Origin: Vanilla planifolia
Lineage: Eukaryota > Streptophyta > Magnoliopsida > Asparagales > Orchidaceae
Direction of reading: 5' to 3'
NCBI GenBank assembly: GCA_023846275.1
Contig: CM043875.1
Span: 1,299,569 to 1,363,568, forward strand
DNA length: 64,000 bases
In this document: piece after piece, positions 36,301 through 48,650 of the stretch
Layout: the number at the start of each line of letters is the position of its first letter
How positions within the stretch are numbered: the stretch's first letter is position 1
Made by a program: the position numbers and the translations under genes
The notes under the pieces: generated by a model
What the model was told of the DNA's origin: nothing
Database searches by the model: none
The model's input: the letters and a program-made list of their open reading frames with translations, nothing else

Positions 36301-37792
36301 ACTGGTTCACAGACTCAGCTCATTGACTATTCGGGCTGACTGGTTATCTGAGATGCGTGACCTTCAGCTTTGTGATGAAGAGCTGAAGGAGAAGATTGAG
36401 TTGGCATCGCAGGGATTGGGAGGAGACTTTGCTCTCAGAGACGACATTTTGACCTTCAGGGGTCGCTGGTGTGTACCATCACATCAGGAGTTCAGGGAGA
36501 GGATCCTTCGGGAGGCTCACTATGGAACCTTGGCTATGCACCCTGGAGAAGTCAAGATGTACAGGAATTTGAGGAGTGTTTTCTGGTGGAGAGGTTTGAA
36601 GACAGATGTTGCTGCCTTTGTTAGGAAATGCCTTACATGTCAGCAAGTTAAGGCCGAACACCAGAGACCTGGAGGATTGTTACAGAGATTGCCGATTCCG
36701 GAGTGGAAATGGGATGACATCACTATGGACTTTGTGACTGGTCTTCCTCGTACCAGACAAGGTTTAGATGCTATTTGGGTCATCGTAGATCGATTGACCA
36801 AGTCAGCCCATTTCTTATCCATTAAGAAGACGGATTCAGCGGCACAGTTGGCAGAGATATATATTCAGCAGATTGTCAGATTGCATGGGATTCCCCGTTC
36901 TATTATTTCTGACAGAGACGCCAAATTCACATCACAGTTTTGGAAGAGCTTACACACTGCCATGGGTACACAGTTAAAGTTCAGTACTGCTTATCATCCT
37001 CAGACGGATGGACAGTCTGAGCGGACTATTCGGACCTTGGAGGATTTGCTACGCTTGAGCGTACAAACTTACTCAACAGATTGGACTAGACGATTACCCT
37101 TGGTAGAGTTTGTGTACAATAACAGCTTCCAGGCGTCGATTGGTATGGCACCTTACGAGGCGTTGTATGGGCGTAGGTGCAGATCTCCTCTTTGTTGGGA
37201 GGAGGGTGATTCCAGGAGAGTGTGGGGACCCCAGATTGTAGAGGAGACCACAGCGGAAGTCAAGTTATTGCAGGACAGATTACGTACTGTGCAAGATCGC
37301 CAGAAGAAATATTATGATCCTAAGCACAAGGCTGTTGAGTTTTCTGTGGAAGATAGGGTATTCCTGAAGGTCAGTCCTATGCGGGGTCTATTCAGGTTTG
37401 GAAAGCCTTCTAAGCTTCGACCTCGTTACATTGGACCCTATCCTATTCTGGAGAGGATCGGTGAAGTGGCTTACAGGTTGGCACTTCCTGAGCATCTGAC
37501 TGAGATTCACAATGTGTTCCATGTTTCGAATCTCAAGAAATATGTGCCAGATCCTTCTCATTGCATCAGTGATGATCTTCCTGGTTTACAAGTGGCACCA
37601 GATTCTTCTTATGTGGAACTACCAGTTCGCATCCTCGAGGAGAGCAGCAGACAGCTGAGGAACAGGTCGTTTCCTATGGTCAAGGTTCTGTGGAATAGAC
37701 ATGACGAAAGGGAGGCAACCTGGGAGCTAGAGCAGGATGTTGCTGGAAAATGGCCGGAACTTCTTGCTGAATTTCGAGGGCGAAATTCCTGA
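33386..37792 (+). CDS. Gag-pol polyprotein of Tekay-type chromovirus
   Basis: A single frame of 1468 residues encodes, in order: gag (conserved WWRGQ region near residue 108), a CCHC zinc knuckle [14 protein letters not shown] near 287, aspartic protease with DTGASHSF near 351, reverse transcriptase with FIDDILIYS near 683, RNase H with [13 protein letters not shown] near 830, integrase with an H..H..C..C zinc finger near 1044-1085 and its D, D, E core near 1114, 1175 and 1211, and a C-terminal chromodomain at about 1409-1460. A second ATG (MAGTRRL) at 33431 may be the real start. Fusion of gag and pol in one frame is usual in this clade. Chromodomains in this family are thought to direct integration to particular chromatin. 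The frame looks whole. Confidence 0.96.
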   Translation: MPNDDSNARLIVFDSMAGTRRLSARGAARGRPVSTTPTPETIPALPVEPAVDRWIDAFMRLRPRSFSGSADPAVADDWMAHMLELFDALGCPFGMRVVLAALVLEGEAATWWRGQRRAMFGEAQNSEIAWDDFVEAFRECYIPASAMAQFRRELIHLRQGQMSVNDYLSRFTYLARYAVELVPSEERRCEMFLEGLRPMLQRQLVVSRFARFRDLVEAARSVELIDIRMEAQRETHNKRKEFRNIQQNKKGKRHRDHSGTQEVVVRPRPISERPVQQTGTRTGGIICYHCRQPGHKKCDCPELKKQRITGPVGSSGGQPRVFALTRQQASESPEVITGMLHFGNVQCMTLFDTGASHSFVAERIWNQISGSKGYLKEPLLVRLPDGKEIPTVQKIDGSILISGHEFVTELICVPLAEFDIILGMDWLCHHAVVLDCWEKKVRIRVPGSGDVIYFGLNRQIPLISVLQAGRLVSKGCTGWLAYVTDSQATTTPMSDIPVVRDFPMVFPEELPGFPPAREVEFSIDLEAGVAPIARAPYRMAPAELAELKTQLQDLLDKGLIRPSCSPWGAPVLFVKKKDGSMRLCVDYRELNKVTICNRYPLPRIDDLLDQLQGATVFSKIDLRSGYHQIRIRDSDVPKTAFRTRYGHYEFTVLPFGLTNAPAVFMNLMHRVFHAFLDRFVIIFIDDILIYSRDRDTHADQLRTVLTVLRENELYAKFSKCSFWLDSVAFLGHIVSAEGVAVDPSKIRAIIDWKRPSSVTEIRSFLGLAGYYRKFVPHFSRLAAPLTQLTRKGKSFEWTESCENSFLELKQRLSTAPVLMLPTQEKPYQMYTDASHIGLGAVLMQDNRVIAYASRQLKDHEKNYPTHDLELAAVIFALKIWRHYLYGVPVDCFSDHKSLKYLFTQKELNLRQRRWLELIKDYELTINYCEGKANPVADALSRHAVVHNMLVCDSIPDLDWNVERCQEQLSIQRLVHRLSSLTIRADWLSEMRDLQLCDEELKEKIELASQGLGGDFALRDDILTFRGRWCVPSHQEFRERILREAHYGTLAMHPGEVKMYRNLRSVFWWRGLKTDVAAFVRKCLTCQQVKAEHQRPGGLLQRLPIPEWKWDDITMDFVTGLPRTRQGLDAIWVIVDRLTKSAHFLSIKKTDSAAQLAEIYIQQIVRLHGIPRSIISDRDAKFTSQFWKSLHTAMGTQLKFSTAYHPQTDGQSERTIRTLEDLLRLSVQTYSTDWTRRLPLVEFVYNNSFQASIGMAPYEALYGRRCRSPLCWEEGDSRRVWGPQIVEETTAEVKLLQDRLRTVQDRQKKYYDPKHKAVEFSVEDRVFLKVSPMRGLFRFGKPSKLRPRYIGPYPILERIGEVAYRLALPEHLTEIHNVFHVSNLKKYVPDPSHCISDDLPGLQVAPDSSYVELPVRILEESSRQLRNRSFPMVKVLWNRHDEREATWELEQDVAGKWPELLAEFRGRNS

Positions 37793-37794
37793 TA

Positions 37795-37806
37795 AGGTGG
37801 GGAGAT
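37795..37806 (+). other. Polypurine tract
   Basis: AAGGTGGGGAGA lies directly before the 3' LTR, apart from one T at the junction, and serves as the plus-strand primer in this family. Confidence 0.88.
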
Positions 37807-40800
37807 TGTTATACCCGGTAAAATTTTATGTATTTGATCTTTAATAAATTAATTGTGGCTTGGATGATTTCGAATCGACAGTAGGATGAGCCAGGAACTC
37901 AATTGTAGGCTATTGGAATTTCTGAAATCTTTTGGGAATTTTTCGGAGCACCGAGGAATTTTTAATTAATTTTCCCTGTTTAATTAGATTTATTGGATTT
38001 TTAGAAATTCGAAAATCCATTTAAATTAAACCGGAAATTGGTTTACCGCGCGTGAACCGGACCGGAACGGTTCAGCGGAGGCGGAGACGGTTCGCCGAGT
38101 GAGTTTGCGCGTGCGTTCTGATAAGCTGATCGGACGGTCGTGATCGACGGTTGGGATTGAACCGGCTGATCGGGTGCTTACCGTGTCGATAGCGTGTCGA
38201 CAGCGCGTATCGGGTGCTTACCGTGTCGAAAGCGTGTCAACGGCGCGTAATGGGTTTCACCGTGTCGGCCAGAAATATAAAACCCTCGCGAAACGATTAG
38301 GGTTTGTTCGGCCGACCGATAGAGAGAGTTTTTCCGGCGTACGGCGCGTGATTCCGGCGGCCTGGCAAGGGGCTTTTTGTGCCTGGAGATTCACGGGAAC
38401 GAGGAGAGTCAATTCGTACCGGATTCGTTCGGCGAGGAGCTGCGGCGAGCTACGGACGAAGTTCACCGTCGCCGGCGTCGTTGAGGTAGGAAATTCAGTT
38501 TAAATTAGTGATTTAGTAGAAAATTAAAAGCATGAAATACTTTGCTTAATGAAAACAAGCATGTGGATGAAAATCGGATTTAATTGAATGCTAATTTGTG
38601 TCTTTTGCAAATTTCGGAATTTCCTGGAAAAATTCCCATTTCGCCGAAAAAAAAATTTATTGATGCTTAGGAGCATGTTAGGAAATTGTTCTCCTTGTTC
38701 GCAGTCGCCGGAAATCGACGGAAGGATCGTAATGGTCGGCGATGGCGGCGGCTAGGGTTTCGCGGGCTTCGGACCGAGAAAGGAGAAGAGTTTAGATAAT
38801 ATCAAATCTAATTAAGTAATTAATGATATTTACGCCATTTTATTAGTAATTAAAATTAATCCGATTAACGGATTATTAAGAAATTGGTTCGGCGGTGTCG
38901 CGGTTCAGCGCGAGAGTTCCGAACCGGCAGCGAAAACCGGTTCCGCGGGATTCGGCGCGGACGAACGGCGCGAAAGCCGAACCGGCAGCGAAAACCGGTT
39001 CAGCGGGATTCGGCGCGGACGAACGGCACGAAGGCCCGAACCGGCAGCGAAAACCGGTTCGCGGTTCAGCGCGGGTTTTCCGAACCGGCAGCGAAACCCG
39101 GTTCAGCGGAACGCGGGCGCGGACGAATGGCGAAGGAAAAACTTAATTCGGAAATAAATCCGAATTTTCGGAAAATGGATATATGTGAATTTAAATTTTA
39201 ATTCGGAAATTTATTCCGAATTTCGGAAAATTAAGAAAGGGCAGAATTTGATTTTTTGGAATTTTTAAATTAATTCAGAAATAAATCCGAATTTTTGGAA
39301 AAACAGGATATATGTGGAATTTATTAATCCGAATTTTCGGAAAAAGGATATATGTGGAATTTAAATTTTATTTGGAAATTTATTTCGAATTTCGGAAAAT
39401 GGATAAAGGGCAGAAATTGAAGTTGAAATTTAAAATTTCCTGAAACGAGAAAAATGTGATTTAGGGAAATCACATAGACAAGTTGAAAGTTACTGTTGGA
39501 AATTATCTATAAATTCAGTACAGCTGGATCAGTTGGAAGGAAGTGTGACACTTGGGTAAGTGTTACCAGAATAGTCAGAATTTCTATACAGTTTATGTTA
39601 CTTGGATGGCATTGACATGGATTGAGTCAGTTTACTCAGTGTTGGCATATTTTATGGATTGGCATACTGGACCGGACTACTATAGACCCTATATGATGTT
39701 TTAGGGTAGTTGTGGTAGGTAACTGTGCGGTTCAGACTTAGCTTCCACAGTATACATGTGACTGGTATGCGCCTTGTTGTACCTGGATACATGTTGCCGG
39801 ATCTTGGAGTTAGAGATTGGCAATGACTGTAGGGGCGTGAGCTTCTATGGAAGTTGTTGGTAGAGGACTCTTTGGGACGGTGGCTGAGTCGATCTCTCCT
39901 GGTCCATGTGTGTAGGCCTGCGCGCCTGAGGGTGGCAGGGGTGTCTCGCAGTGGCTAGCCAAGTGTGTAGGCCTGCGCGCCTTAGGGTGGCAGGGGTGTC
40001 TCACGTTGGCTAGAGATTTTGTGACTGGATTTGTCTATAGTCTCCAGGAGATTGATTGACGAGAGACACTGCGGTGTCGGGTGCTTAGGCGCCATGCGTG
40101 TTTCGAGATGGGCGTTCCCACTGGCACGTTGCCTGGTAGCCCAGAGGAGAGCTACTCTGGTGTGACTGGGGTGGCTGTGGTTGGTCGGAGTCTGGGACTG
40201 AGAGTGCCTATCCACCGTACATTGTTATGCTGTATTCCTGTATTTTTGCTATTATCCTTCTCTTGCATGTGAGTTTTACTAGCTGACTTTCCTACTGGGC
40301 GTAGCTCATTCCTGTATTATATATTTTCAGTGGCTCGGCAGACTTGACGCTACCGGATTAGGTGGGATCGTGGTCAGCAGGCTTGTGAAGGATTTCTGAT
40401 TGGTGATTGTTTGAGATATTCTGGTTAGTTGATTGTTGCTGTTGGATGTTTCAGTGAGACTGTTATTCTCATATGTTACATATAATTTGAGGGTAATTCG
40501 GAATTATGTATCTGGATGAACAATATTACACTTGTGGACTTGTATCTTATTCTTGTAATGTAGTTCCATTTACTGTCTTATCTTATTGTCTTGGAGTATG
40601 GTGAGTGGAGTGCTACATTTATCTGTGGATGTTATATATCTTCCGTTTGATGGTGAGGTCATTACATGACTATGGAACTTAACCGTGGGGGTTCAGACTT
40701 CTATTAGATCGGTTCTCCTACCGGTGTGGGTAAGGAGTATTTGGTCTAGTAGGAGTAACATTGCGCGAGTCCATCTGTTAACTCAGGAGTCATGAACCTG

Positions 40801-40925
40801 ACTTGACGGTGTACCCGGGAGATGGGATCCACATTGTTAAGGAAGGTAGGTGTGTAATGATGTGTTATATCCTATGTTTTTCGTAGGCTACTCAGGTTGG
40901 TATGGGACGATCTGAGCTGTCTATA

Positions 40926-40969
<44 letters not shown>

Positions 40970-41009
40970 TATGCCAAAAATCAGCCTAGGAAAAAAATGG
41001 GGTGTAACA
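37807..41009 (+). repeat. 3' LTR of Tekay-type element
   Basis: This 3203-base LTR is essentially identical to 30076-33271 at a constant offset of 7731 bases. The A run is seven bases longer (40929-40967). It is followed by the GAAAT duplication. Confidence 0.96.
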
Positions 41010-41014
41010 GAAAT
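41010..41014. repeat. Target-site duplication GAAAT (right)
   Basis: This matches 30071-30075 exactly and directly follows the 3' LTR end. Confidence 0.95.
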
Positions 41015-44000
41015 AGACTATAATAGCCTTACAATAAAATAGAACTAACAAAAAAAGGAAAAAAATATGATGAAAATCTATATAAATAAATTTATAATCT
41101 TAAAAAAATATTTAACAAGACAATTATTTTAATTTAATAAACTATAAAATAAGAAAATGAGAGCTTAGCTGATTGGAAGATTAATCAAGAAATTTGAAGT
41201 TTGTTGAAGAAAAGCACAGCGTAAGGAGGTGTCGGTTTAACGACTTTGAATTGCTTCGAGATCGTGACTTGCGAATTCTTCTTTGGAATTTTGTAAAAGT
41301 TTTTTTAAAAAAATTTGCTAAAAAATTCTTCTATTTATAAACTTTTTTAACTACTAAAAACACTTAACAAAAAACACAATTTAGCCATTAAATTTTCCAC
41401 TTCTAATATTTTTAATTACAAAATTAATAATTTAAAAAAAATGCCCAACAACTTGAAATGACGGCTAAAAGAGATGTTGCACGGAAGCTGTTGGATTCTA
41501 CTGAACCACGGCCATTCAATCGCGAAAACTGCACAATTGAAAGAAGGGAATTTAATATGTGCTTTTAGACACATTTTAACTGCATCGTTTGATTAAAATC
41601 ACGATCTGATGATAGGATTTAACTTGTCAAGCATAAGAAATATAGATTATGCTATTGTGACATTACGCAATCTAACGACTAAAGGAATTAGCTAGTTGAA
41701 AAACGATAGTGATCATTCGATCTCAAAAATATGCGATTGGATGACTCACGTCGCTCCTGCCATTTGAAAGTTTGTCGCCCAAAAATACATTGAGTCTCAC
41801 ATTGTACATTTGAAAAACGTTTTTCACCATATAAACATCTCTAGTGCGTGCTAAAGATAGCTTGATTTTGAGGCTGGCTCTTAGTTTGTGCAAGATTTTA
41901 TCACCCATTTGTACCAATAATTAGAAGGTTAATTATATATATCAAAGAACAATGTTCTTGATCCGAGCTACATTTGGATGTGTCGAACGTGTTCAAGATT
42001 CATTGCTCGACCTCACCTAAACACTCTAGTAATCAATGAATAGCTAGTAGTTATTAGAAAGGTAATTAGTTTTTTTTTGTTTTTATTATATTTTAAATTT
42101 CTTATTTAAATCGTTATTGAATAATAAGATTCAAATATATTAATCAAATATTTGAGAAATATATATTTCAGATATTGAATCAAATATAATGATTAAGGAT
42201 ATCAGAGATGAAAGTTAATTAATATTTTTTTCTTAAAAAATTAATTTTAATCAAACTTAATATTCTAAAAATAAAAATTAAAAGACCTAAAAGTAATATC
42301 AAGAAATATTTCTTAATGGTTTACCATTACCACTAAGATTCTTTCTTTAGATTTCATTTTAACTTTCCTTTAAATTCTCCTATAAATACAACCATCAACT
42401 GTTTAGAATTTAAAAATTTACTAAATCAAATTTATTAGAAATACATAAGATTTATTATCATCAAATAATATATTATGACTAGTGGTTAATAACATGATGA
42501 TCTCTCCATTCTAATGATAACAAGACCTCTAATAAAATTGATAAAAATATAAGTTACATGAAAACAATTAAATGTAAAACCTCCTTATATATGTCATAAC
42601 TAGATTAAGACTCTCCTTTAGTTTATGCTTTTATCTTTTAATTTTTATCTTTTAATTTATTTCATATTTATTCTCTCCCTCTTTTCATTATAAGTCAAAT
42701 AGATTTAACACTCTTAAACTTAATTTAAGTTTTACAAAATGATCACAACTCAAGGGTTTTTCTAAAAATATTTACCAATTAATTATTAGTAGACACATAT
42801 TCTAATAAAACATGGTTGAGTTTAATATACTCTTTTATAAAATGATATGTAATATTTATATATTTTGCTCTAAAATAATTAGTTTTATTTTTGCTAAAAC
42901 TAATTGTACTTAAATTATCATAATAAATAAATTTTTTTTCTAATGTAATGCTATAATCTTTTAATTGTTTGATCTACAAATCTTATGTTATATAACTACT
43001 TATAGTTAGTTATATATTTTTATTCTGTGATAGACGGTACAATACAATTTTGCTTTTTAGATTAAATCTTAATAATACTTTAGCATAATTATACTTTAGA
43101 TTTAAAGGCTTTGGTTAACTTTGATTATAATGTAATTAAAAAATTGAATATTTTCAAATTTAATAGAATTTCATATACTTTATTTCAAATCCATTAGTAG
43201 ATTGGTCATGCATTATTATAAAACTTTTGTATCATTATCCAAAGCTCTCATAATTATATATTTCATTGTCATGTTTAGAGAATTGATCATTTCTTTTCTT
43301 AGGTTGATCTCAAGTTTAATTCATTATTTATAACAATTAAACTACTTCCATAATTAAACTCTTACATAGGTTGCTCGTTTAAATATTTATAAGAATTATA
43401 ATCAAAATTTAATTCTTTATATTAATTTAAATTATTTTAACAATTTAATTCCATGGATTAATTTAAATATCTAGATCAAATTATATTTTAAAAGAATTTT
43501 ATTTGAATTATATGGCAAAACTTTTTTTATCATGACTTATAAGAGTTACTTTATATTAAGCTTAAAATATTTGATTAGCACTTTCTATAATAAAACTATT
43601 ATAATATATCCTAATAAGCCTAATAACTAATATCATTTTTAGCTTGTGATATTATTAAATGAGGCATAGATTATTACCATATATTTTCTTAAGATAAAAC
43701 TTGAAAATTATAATTAGTATCAATTCAAGTTAGTTTATTAAAAAAATCATAAATGATACTTAATCTTGATTATAACATATAATTATATGGCATCAACTCA
43801 AATTAGCCTTCATAATATCATAATTGATACCCTAATCTTGATTCAAGCATATAATTATTTGATATCAACTCATCTAAAAATGAGAGTTGCTAGAATTATA
43901 TTTTTTCTTAATGAAAAAAGGAGAGTACAAAATTAAGAATAATATCATTTATAAAAAAAATTCCTTATTTGATGAATTTTATAGCATTTTGAAAAATATT

Positions 44001-44560
44001 TCTTAAAAAATAGTCAAAAAATGATTCAAGATAAAGTTCAATATGTTATACTATTATATGACTAAAATTTAAGATGTTCTCATTCTGGTGGCAATTAAAG
44101 GATAGTAAGATTCCTTTTTTATTACAAGATTATATGCTTAAATATCCTTTTTATTAAGATTTTGATTTATCTTTTTATTTTAATGAAAAAAAGAAGTGGA
44201 ATAAAATAAAAGAGATAGAACATAAATTTAGGTGAATTTACTTATGTACACATGTGCATATAATATACATCTATAAATAACATAAGGTACAACATTCATA
44301 TATTGACATACGTCATTCGAGATATGGTATTACATGAGTATTAAGCCTCACAATCAACATTCCATTTTGAATGTACGATACATGGAGCACAATTTAAGTA
44401 GAGGTGCACCAACTTAAGACTTGTGTATGGCATGTTAGTTTACATGTTTGACATATTTAACTTAGCAATACATAAGGTGGATGGATAGTACATAGTTTAG
44501 AAAGTACTTAAAACTAAGAATTGTATGTATTTAAATTAATGTATAATACATTGTTCATGG
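41015..44560. other. AT-rich intergenic DNA without recognised genes
   Basis: Only short, unconvincing open frames are present. The first 900 bases have the moderately GC-richer texture of decayed repeat DNA and may be the other half of a repeat split by the young element. From about 42,000 on the sequence is very AT-rich. Confidence 0.55.
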
Positions 44561-44565
44561 AATAG
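44561..44565. repeat. Target-site duplication AATAG (left)
   Basis: AATAG precedes the solo LTR and is repeated at 47504-47508. Confidence 0.93.
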
Positions 44566-47503
44566 TGTTATACCCAGTAAAATATTATAGGTTTAATCTT
44601 CAATAATTCGAATTGACTAGGATGATTTCAGATCGACAGTAGGTTGAGCCAGGAGCTCAATTGGAGGCTATTGGAATTTCTGAAATTTTCTGGGGATTTT
44701 TCGGAGCACCGAGGAATTTTTAAGTAATTTTCCCTGTTTAATTGGATTTTTTGAAATTCGAAAATCTATTTAAATCGGTCCATTAAACCGAAAATTGGTT
44801 TTTACCGCGCATGAACCGGACCGGAGCGGTTCAGCGAAGGCGGGGGCGGTTCGCCGAGTGCGTTTGCGCGTGCGTTTGGATAAGCCGTGGATAAGCGGAT
44901 CGGACGGACGAGATCAGCGGTGGAGATTAACCAGTTGATCGGGGTTAAGCGGCGTTATTAGAAGGTCAACCGGCACTTAATGGGTTCTTAACGGGTTAAT
45001 ACCGGTTTAAAGCGGGGTATTTAACCCGAACTGTTCGACTGTTAGGGTTAGGGTTTCGAACGGTCGGAGACGAAGCTTTCGCGGCGAACGGCGGTATTTT
45101 CCGGCAGCCTTTCAAGGGGCTTTTTGTACCTGGAGGTTCGCGGGACCGAGGAGAATCGATTGGTACCGGTTTCGTTCGGCGAGGAGCAGCGGTTGGTCGC
45201 GTGCGAGCTTCACCGTCGCCGGAGAAGAAAGGTAGGAAATTTCAGTTTAAATTAGTTAAATTGGCAAATTAAAAATATGTATTATTTTGCAATTAGCTAC
45301 CGGAGCATGCGAATTGTGGTTTTTTTGAAATTTATTAATGCAAATTATTGATTTTAGCATTTTAGGGTTTTCGGAAAAATTACACCCGCCGAATTTGGAA
45401 ATTTTACGTAGCAATTGTTGATTCGATTATGTGCTTAATCATGTTAAGATAGTATCAAATGCTGAAATTTGTTTAATTTCATAGAATTGTTAAAATGAGG
45501 ATTGGATGAAACTTCGACAGAAATTTTGATTTGAATCTTAGAAATTAGTGACATTATTGACAAATTAGGATAGTACGAACATCGGATTTTACTTCTCTTT
45601 GATCTCGGTCGCCGGAAATCGATGGGGAAAACGAAATTTTCTGGAGGAATCGTCGGCTAGGGTTTCGCGGGCGCCGGGCGGAGGAAAGAGATGGATTAGA
45701 TTAATTTCGGTTTAGTTAATTAAGTAATTGTAATTATTCAATATTTATTAATAATTAAATGCTAAACGTCGGCTGGAAATTGGATTAAATATTCGGCCGG
45801 TGGGTCCTCGATTCAGCGGGATTCGGGCGAACGAACGGGCGGAGGAAAAGATTTAATTCGGAAATTAATCCGAATTTTCGGGAAATATATGGAATTTAAA
45901 ATTTAATTTCGGAAATTAATCCGAATTTTTGGAAAAAGGATATATGTGGAATTTAAATTTTATTCGGAAATTTATTCCGAATTTCGGAAAATGGATAAAG
46001 GGCGGAAATTGATTTTGGAATTTAAAAAGTTCCTGAAGTGAGAAAAAGGTGATTTTAGGAAATCACATAGCCAAGTTGAAATTGACTGTTGGAAATTATC
46101 CATAAATTCAGTGTAGCTAGATTAGTTGGAAGGAAGTGTGACATTTGGGTAAGTGCTACCAGAATAGTCAGAATTTTGGTACAGTTTGTGTTGCTTGGAT
46201 GGCAATGGCATGGTTTGAGTCAGTTTACTCAGTGTTGGCATATTTCACGGATTGGCATATTGGACCGGGCTACTATAGACCCCATATGATGTTTTAGGGT
46301 AGTTGTGGTAGGTAACTGTGCGGTTCAGACTTAGCTTCCACAGTGTACATGTGATTGGTAGGCGCCATGCGTGTTTCGAGTGGGCGAATCCCACTGGCAT
46401 GCTACCTGGAACCCCAGGCTAGGTTGTGATGCGTGTTTCGAGTGGGCGAATCCCACTGGCATGCTTTGCCTAGGCGCCATGCGTGTTTCGAGTGGGCGAA
46501 TCCCACTGGCATGCTATATAGACGCTGAGGTGTCGGGTGCTAGGCGTTATGATGCGTGTTTCGAGATGGGCAATCCCACTGGCATGCTTTGCCTAAGCAC
46601 CGTGCATGTTTCGAGATGGGCGATCCCACTGGCATGCTACCTGGAAGCCCAGAGGAGAGCTACTCTGGTGTGACTGGGGTGACTGTGGTTGGTCGGAGTC
46701 TGGGACTGAGAGTGCCTTTCCACCCTACATTGTTATGTTGTATTCCTATACTTTGCTATTATCCTTCTCTTGCATGTGAGTTTTTACTAGCTGTCTTTCC
46801 TACTGGGCGTAGCTCATTCCTTTTTATCTATATTTTTCCAGTGGCTCGGCAGACTTGACGCCACCCAGTTTTAGGTGGGATCGTGATCAGTAGGCTAGTG
46901 GAGGAGATCTGATCTGTGATTTTCTGAGACATTCTGGTTAGTTGATTGTTGCTGTTGGATGTATTCAGTGAGACTGTTATTTTTGTCTTGTATTATGTGA
47001 GGGTGATTCTGACTTATGTATCTAGTTGGATGATATTGTATTTGTTGGACTTGGATCTTATTCTTGTAATGTAGTTTCCATTCACTGTTTTACTTTATTG
47101 TCTTGGTGATATAGTGTGTGGAGTGCCATAATTTATCTGAGGATGTTATGTATTTTATTTTGATGGTGAGGTCATTACATGACTATGGAACTTAACCGTG
47201 GGGGTTCAGACTTCTATTAGACCGGTTCTCCTACTGGTATGGGTTAGGAGTATTGGGTCTAGTAGGAGTAACATTGCGCGAGTTCATCAGTTAATTCAGG
47301 AGTCATGAATCTTGATTTGACGGTGTACCCGGGAGATGGGATCCACATTGTTAAGGAAAGTAGGTATGTAATGATGTGTTATATCCTATGTTTTTCGTAG
47401 GCTACTCAGGTTGGTATGGGACGATCTGAGCTGTCTATATGTAAAAAAAAAAAAAAAAAAAATGTATGCCAAAAATCAGCCTAGGAAAAAATGGGGTGTA
47501 ACA
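44566..47503 (+). mobile_element. Solo LTR of a related Tekay-type family
   Basis: This 2938-base LTR runs from TGTTATACCCAG to GGGGTGTAACA, with identical AATAG duplications on both sides (44561-44565 and 47504-47508) and no internal region, the usual product of recombination between the two LTRs of one element. It is clearly related to the LTRs at 30076 and 37807 and lies in the same orientation, but differs in many places and in its internal tandem repeats, so it comes from a sister family or an older lineage. Confidence 0.95.
46361..46650 (+). repeat. Five-copy minisatellite inside solo LTR
   Basis: Five units of roughly 50 to 70 bases each contain GTTTCGAG, then a TGGGCGAATCCCACTGGCATGC-like core (starts near 46361, 46428, 46472, 46541 and 46594). 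The LTRs of the young element carry only one such unit (from 32357). Confidence 0.93.
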
Positions 47504-47508
47504 AATAG
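47504..47508. repeat. Target-site duplication AATAG (right)
   Basis: This matches 44561-44565 exactly, directly after the GTAACA end of the solo LTR. Confidence 0.93.
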
Positions 47509-47950
47509 ACTAATAAATTATTGAAATCATCCAATTTATTCATATGAAATCATTTCATAGCCATTTGTAAAAATTTATAGCAATGATTGGAGTGATTCTA
47601 AACATTATTAGTAGAATATTGAGAATAATTTTAGGATTCCTAACTAAATCTAAACTTCTATAAATAATATAATTCATGCAATTAAATGCCATCTTTATGC
47701 AATAAAAGCAATTCTCAACCTTTACAAAATCTACATATTCAATTCTTTTCATTCATTATTGTACCTTCGTGGAACACTCAAAGGAAGATCTTGCTCAAAA
47801 TTTTGTGTATTTTCTTAAACTTCAAAATGAACAAGCATTAACACATATCATCCTTGATCCATATACATGTTTAATAACTGAAACTTTATAATTTTCTCAA
47901 AGAGAGATAGTTTGGGAGATTTTTTTTATTTGTGAAATCTTATAAAAGTT

Positions 47951-48190
47951 GATTTTAATCTCATGAAATACCTAAGAGATTGAGTCTTAATAGCATAAAA
48001 GTTTTAAAATTGGTTGAGTTTTAGCCAATGAAATGACCCAAGTAGGTTGAGTTTTAGCTTACAAAAGACTTAAGATTAGGATTGTGTTTTAGTGTAGAAA
48101 AAAATCAATATAGAGTTAAGTTTGAGGCTAAAAAAGACTCAAAGAGAGGGTTGAATTTGTGCTCATAAAATACTCATGAGATTGTGTTTA
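47951..48190. repeat. Degenerate tandem repeat, about 35-base period
   Basis: About six or seven units recur around the word GGTTGAGTTTTAG (variants GATTGAGTCTTAA, GATTGTGTTTTAG, GGTTGAATTTGTG), each followed by an A-rich stretch with ACTCA/ACTTA or CCCAA. Confidence 0.6.
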
Positions 48191-48500
48191 AACCTTTGGA
48201 GAAATACATAATTTTAATGATTTGTTCACGAGAAATGGAACGGGAGTGAAAGCAAGACTCATACCCATTTTGATTAAGAGTGGATGTGGGTTTATTAGAT
48301 AATAATGGAAACAACTTAAAAGAAAATCCTTTGTGTGATTCTTATCGAATGTACTTTTTTCTTTTTATTACTAAAATTCTATGAATTGTGTTCGTTACAC
48401 TTGAAGCAAGTTTTTGACTTCAAAAATTAAGTCTTTAAAAAACAATTTTAAACCTAATTCATCTCTCTTCCTCTTTAATGTGTCATGGGACAAGCATTAT

Positions 48501-48650
48501 ATTACACCTTTCATAACTCATCACTATCGAGGTAATATTATACCTCTTATGACTTGTTCCTATCATGTCTATATTATAAATTTCATAGCTCATCACCACT
48601 TATGTTGTATTACACTTTTTTGACTTGTTATTATCTATGTTGTGTTACAA
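48501..48650. repeat. Degenerate tandem repeat, about 36-base period
   Basis: Four units start ATTACACCTTTCAT, ATTATACCTCTTAT, ATTATAAATTTCAT and ATTACACTTTTTTG, each followed by a CTCATCA/CTTGTTC-like word. Confidence 0.75.

Larger units (their letters stand above)
30076..41009 (+). mobile_element. Young, whole-looking Ty3/gypsy chromovirus (Tekay/Del type)
   Basis: The 10.9 kb element has TG...CA LTRs of 3196 and 3203 bases, a 5-base target-site duplication GAAAT (30071-30075 and 41010-41014), a primer site matching initiator tRNA-Met, one long gag-pol frame ending in a chromodomain, and a polypurine tract. By eye the two LTRs differ by one substitution and by the length of an internal A run, so the insertion is very recent (order of ten thousand years at the commonly used grass rate of 1.3e-8 per site per year; longer if the lineage mutates slowly). 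Long LTRs plus a C-terminal chromodomain point to the Tekay/Del clade. No breaks are evident. Confidence 0.96.

Noticed and set aside
45040-45060. Telomere-like TTAGGGTTAGGGTTT in the solo LTR
   Set aside because: Only about two and a half units near the LTR promoter; more likely a telo-box-type promoter word than telomeric DNA.
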